8,241 nt of DNA, from positions 1 to 8,241 of the forward strand of contig JAITTC010000220.1 in assembly GCA_031287285.1 (NCBI GenBank), read 5' to 3'. The translations under genes were made by a program, and so were the position numbers. The notes under the pieces are model-generated. The model saw only the letters and a list, made by a program, of their open reading frames with translations, searched no databases and was not told the DNA's origin. Within the stretch, counting starts at the first letter, position 1. Each line of letters starts with the position of its first letter. The DNA comes from Christensenellaceae bacterium (GTDB lineage: Bacteria > Bacillota > Clostridia > Christensenellales > UBA1750). Positions 6,142-8,241 of this stretch are shown piece by piece.

Positions 6142-6639
6142 ATGAGAAACGAGAAGCTTAAGGCCTGCGGCCTTTCGCTGCTGGGGCTTGTGCTCTTATT
6201 CCTGCCCTTTCCCCTTCTGCGCTGGATCGGCGTGCTGCTCCTGGCGCTCGGCCTCGTCGTTTGCCTCGCGCTCTTCTTCAGGGCGAAAAAGGCGCGGGAA
6301 ATCCTCAAGGAGGAAGTGCTGCGCTTTGAGGGCGGCGTCATCTGCAAGCGCGGCATCCTGGCTGGCGGCGAGATTTTAGACATTTCGGCCCTTGGAACCT
6401 CGCTGACCGGCCTTGAGCTGACCGAAAACGCCCTCGTGTTCGAATACCGCTTCATCGCGAAGGGGAACCGCCGCCAAAAGGAACGGTTTAGCCTGCCCAT
6501 CTTGCCTAAAGAGCGCGAAAAGGCTGCGGAAGCACTGAACTATTTCGGGCTGCCGGCAAAAGCCGAGGCCGGAAACGCCCCGCAGGAAGAAGGCCAAAAT
6601 ACCCCGCAAGAGGGGGGAGGAAATGACGATGGAACTTAA
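6142..6639 (+). CDS. Small membrane protein with N-terminal helical hairpin, unknown function
   Basis: A 165-residue protein that I do not recognise. Two adjacent transmembrane helices at about residues 8-25 and 28-47 (leucine-rich, with a proline/arginine turn LPFPLLRW) anchor it. The rest (about 48-140) is hydrophilic and looks like a small cytoplasmic beta-rich domain (VLRFEGGVICKRGILAGGEI, then FEYRFIAKGNRRQKERFSLPIL). The topology resembles PH-domain-like bacterial membrane proteins, but that is only an impression. The tail is rich in G, Q, P and E and holds two imperfect copies of an eight-residue unit (NAPQEEGQ, NTPQEGGG). The ATG at 6142 is set by GGGGAGGG (6126-6133) 8 nt upstream and by the promoter just before it. 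Its last codons contain the ribosome binding site of the next gene, which it overlaps by 11 nt, so the two are probably cotranslated. Confidence 0.8.
   Translation: MRNEKLKACGLSLLGLVLLFLPFPLLRWIGVLLLALGLVVCLALFFRAKKAREILKEEVLRFEGGVICKRGILAGGEILDISALGTSLTGLELTENALVFEYRFIAKGNRRQKERFSLPILPKEREKAAEALNYFGLPAKAEAGNAPQEEGQNTPQEGGGNDDGT
6574..6621 (+). repeat. Imperfect 24-nt tandem duplication at the 3' end of the membrane protein gene
   Basis: Two adjacent 8-codon units, 6574-6597 (NAPQEEGQ) and 6598-6621 (NTPQEGGG), share the core CCCCGCA followed by GA-rich codons. The second copy's glycine codons form the GGGGGGAGG ribosome binding site of the next gene. The similarity is moderate, so this could be local low complexity rather than a true duplication. 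Confidence 0.5.
6612..6620 (+). promoter_or_regulatory. Ribosome binding site deciding the start of the second GNAT gene
   Basis: GGGGGGAGG lies 8 nt before the ATG at 6629 but only 2 nt before the in-frame ATG at 6623. Normal spacing therefore favours 6629 (MELKENH) as the start. Confidence 0.7.
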
Positions 6640-7039
6640 GGAAAACCATCTGCCAGACGACGAAAGCCTGGTCAGGCTCTATAACGACGCCGGCTGGTTT
6701 GCCTATACCGACGATTTGGACTCGCTCAAGAGGGCGATTCAGGGTTCGCTTTACCTGCTTTGCGCCTATGAAGAGGGGCAGCTCGTGGGGCTACTCCGCG
6801 CCGTGGGCGACGGGGTGAGCATCCTCTATATTCAGGATCTGCTGGTGCTCGGCGCGCAGCGGCGCGGGGGCATCGGCACGGCGCTGATCGAGCACACGAT
6901 CGGCAGGTTCGCCTCGGTGCGGCAAAAGGTCGTTTCAACCGACGATACCCCGGCCCTTCGCGAGTTCTATCGCCGCCTGGGCTTCGTGCCCTATGGCGAG
7001 ACCGGCCTGGTGGGCTTCTATTATATGGCGAAGGCCTAA
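6629..7039 (+). CDS. GNAT-family N-acetyltransferase (second, small)
   Basis: A 136-residue single-domain acetyl-CoA-dependent acetyltransferase. Acetyl-CoA-binding motif A is in VLGAQRRGGIGTALIEHTI (73-91), with R78-x-x-G81-x-G83 at the pyrophosphate loop. It is preceded by the usual beta4 strand (SILYIQDLLV, 64-73). The C-terminal LREFYRRLGFVPYGETGLVGFYYM (110-133) has the tyrosine and the LGF turn typical of the fold. The N-terminal LVRLYNDAGWFAYTDD pattern is common in small Firmicute GNATs annotated only as acetyltransferases. The substrate is unknown, and it differs clearly from the polyamine-type GNAT at 2587-3069. It overlaps the membrane protein gene by 11 nt and ends before a strong bidirectional terminator, so the two form a bicistronic unit. 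ATG 6623 is the alternative start. Confidence 0.9.
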   Translation: MELKENHLPDDESLVRLYNDAGWFAYTDDLDSLKRAIQGSLYLLCAYEEGQLVGLLRAVGDGVSILYIQDLLVLGAQRRGGIGTALIEHTIGRFASVRQKVVSTDDTPALREFYRRLGFVPYGETGLVGFYYMAKA

Positions 7040-7049
7040 AAAGCGGCGT

Positions 7050-7102
7050 AAAGAGCATAAAAAAAGCCCCGCGAGAATTCGCGGCGCTTTTTTATGCTCT
7101 TT
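7050..7102. terminator. Long bidirectional terminator between convergent genes
   Basis: AAAGAGCAT plus six A (7050-7064) pairs perfectly with six T plus ATGCTCTTT (7088-7102), 15 bp. Inside it, GC (7066-7067) pairs with GC (7086-7087), and CCGCGA (7069-7074) with TCGCGG (7079-7084), around a GAAT loop. A7065 is a bulge and C7068/C7085 a mismatch. The A-run and T-run at the base provide a U-tract in either direction, ending the GNAT transcript (+) and gatB (-). Confidence 0.93.
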
Positions 7103-7128
7103 GCGCGTTCAGGGGGGCGGGAAGACCG

Positions 7129-8241
7129 CTATTTCGCGAGCTCCTCACGAAGAAGCTCGCTGACGCGGCGGGGGTCCGCCTTGCCCTTGAGCTTTTGCAT
7201 GCATTGCCCGGCGAGGAAGCCGAGAACCTTGACCTTGCCGGCCCTGTAGTTGGCCACCGCATCCGGATTTTCGGCCAAGACCTCGGCGATAGCGGCGCCA
7301 AGGGCGCTTTCGTCGCCGCCAAGCTCGAGCTTCAGCTCCGCGATGGCGGCTTCCACTTGCCTCTCGCCGCCAAAGACGAATTCGAGCAGCTCGCGCCCGC
7401 CGTTTCGGTTGACGCGGCCCGCGTTCACCGCGGCGATGATCTCGGCCAGCGCTTTGGGGGCCAAGGCGAGCTCGGCCGGCTCCATCTCCCTTTCGCGGCA
7501 AAGGCGCAGCACGTCAGAAAGGATCCAGTTCGCGGCATCCTTGGGGCTCGCGCCTTCCGCGATGGCCCTTTCGAGCAGGACCGTCAGCGCGTGGGTCTGG
7601 CAAAGGATCTCGACGTCGTGCCTTGGCAGGGCGTATTGTGCAAAATAGCGCTCGCGCTTGGCCTTGGGCATCTCGGGCAGCGCCGCATGGGCCTGGCTTA
7701 GCCAAGCTTCGTCGATGTGCAGGGCGGGCAGGTCGGGTTCGGGGAAGTAGCGGTAGTCCTGCGCGTTTTCCTTCGAGCGCATGGGGTAAGAAAGGTCGCG
7801 GTTATCGTCCCAGCGGCGGGTTTCCTGCAAAACCCTCTCGCCCTTTTCGATCAGGGCGATCTGCCGCTCGCTCTCGACCGTTACGGCCCGTTGGATGGCC
7901 TTGAACGAGTTCATGTTCTTCATTTCGGTGCGGGTGCCGAATTCTTCGCCGGGCCTTCGCACCGAGATGTTGAGATCCGCGCGCAGGCTGCCTTCGTGCA
8001 TCTTGCCGTCGGTCACCCCGGCGTATTCGAGGATGGATTTCAGGCTTTGCATGAACTCGATGACCTCTTCGGGCGAGCGGAGATCCGGCTGGGTGACGAT
8101 CTCCATCAGCGGCACGCCGCAGCGGTTGTAGTCCGCAAGGGTCGATTCCGTCCAGGGGTCGTGGATGAGCTTGCCCGCGTCTTCCTCCATATGGATCTCG
8201 CGCAGGCGGATCAAGCGGCCGTTTGAAAGCTCGATGCCGCC
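7129..8241 (-). CDS. gatB: Asp-tRNA(Asn)/Glu-tRNA(Gln) amidotransferase subunit B, 5' end outside window
   Basis: GatB is the subunit of the cytoplasmic GatCAB complex that phosphorylates Glu-tRNA(Gln) (and/or Asp-tRNA(Asn)) with ATP and, using ammonia channelled from GatA, forms the amide. About 370 C-terminal residues are visible of a usual ~475; the frame stays open to base 8241, so about 105 N-terminal residues lie beyond. Signatures, N to C: LREIHMEEDAGKLIHD, STLADYNRCGVPLMEIV, KMHEGSLRADLNISVR, RTEMKNMNSFKAIQRA, and SYPMRSKENAQDYRYFPEPD. These are followed by the helical tail and a C-terminal YqeY-like tRNA-binding domain ending in VANYRAGKVKVLGFLAGQCM. The TTG-type codon at 8214 is internal. 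The stop is TAG at 7129-7131. gatA and gatC probably lie upstream of it, to the right. It is convergent with the GNAT gene. Confidence 0.97.
   Translation of the reverse strand, partial: GGIELSNGRLIRLREIHMEEDAGKLIHDPWTESTLADYNRCGVPLMEIVTQPDLRSPEEVIEFMQSLKSILEYAGVTDGKMHEGSLRADLNISVRRPGEEFGTRTEMKNMNSFKAIQRAVTVESERQIALIEKGERVLQETRRWDDNRDLSYPMRSKENAQDYRYFPEPDLPALHIDEAWLSQAHAALPEMPKAKRERYFAQYALPRHDVEILCQTHALTVLLERAIAEGASPKDAANWILSDVLRLCREREMEPAELALAPKALAEIIAAVNAGRVNRNGGRELLEFVFGGERQVEAAIAELKLELGGDESALGAAIAEVLAENPDAVANYRAGKVKVLGFLAGQCMQKLKGKADPRRVSELLREELAK

Noticed and set aside
7195..8226. Plus-strand open frames opposite gatB
   Set aside because: gatB motifs on the minus strand are unmistakable; the plus frames show no motifs.

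Overview
The window looks like ordinary chromosomal DNA from a GC-rich bacterium, most probably a Bacillota/Clostridia lineage. The signs are strong AGGAGG-type ribosome binding sites, compact intergenic gaps, several factor-independent terminators, sigma-70/SigA-type promoters (TTGxxx / TATAMT), a GatCAB amidotransferase subunit, and a small conserved protein of the DUF6054 type known mainly from Clostridia. The genus cannot be named from the sequence. No tRNA, rRNA, CRISPR array, insertion sequence or phage gene was seen.

Left part (1-3069, + strand): a four-gene run that is probably one operon. It starts with the 3' portion of a branched-chain amino acid aminotransferase (ilvE, cut by the window edge). 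This overlaps by one base (TAATG) an RluA-type 23S-rRNA/tRNA pseudouridine synthase with an S4 domain. A six-segment membrane protein resembling the DUF2238/YjdF group and a GNAT acetyltransferase that looks like spermidine/diamine acetyltransferases follow.

Middle (3070-4862): a single MacB/LolD-type ABC ATPase gene with no permease beside it. Its ribosome binding site lies in the 3' arm of a terminator-like hairpin whose T-run ends two bases before the ATG, so the gene looks attenuated. It ends in a strong terminator whose T-run doubles as the -35 box of the next promoter. That promoter drives a monocistronic beta-hydroxyacid (3-hydroxyisobutyrate-type) dehydrogenase, which has its own terminator.

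Right part (4863-8241): a P-loop NTPase/kinase-like protein of unknown substrate, a GC-rich structured gap, a DUF6054-like protein, then a promoter-led pair made of a two-helix membrane protein and a second GNAT acetyltransferase. A long bidirectional terminator separates this pair from gatB, which is convergent (- strand) and cut at its 5' end by the window edge.

The genes do not form one pathway. They are a mix of housekeeping enzymes (ilvE, pseudouridine synthase, gatB) and small transcription units of unknown or generic function. I found no convincing new multi-gene system. The most interesting signals are regulatory: the attenuator-like element before the orphan ABC ATPase (with a weak possible proline-run leader ORF), the terminator/promoter overlap after it, a perfect 11-bp inverted repeat near the start of the pseudouridine synthase gene, and the unassigned P-loop protein.
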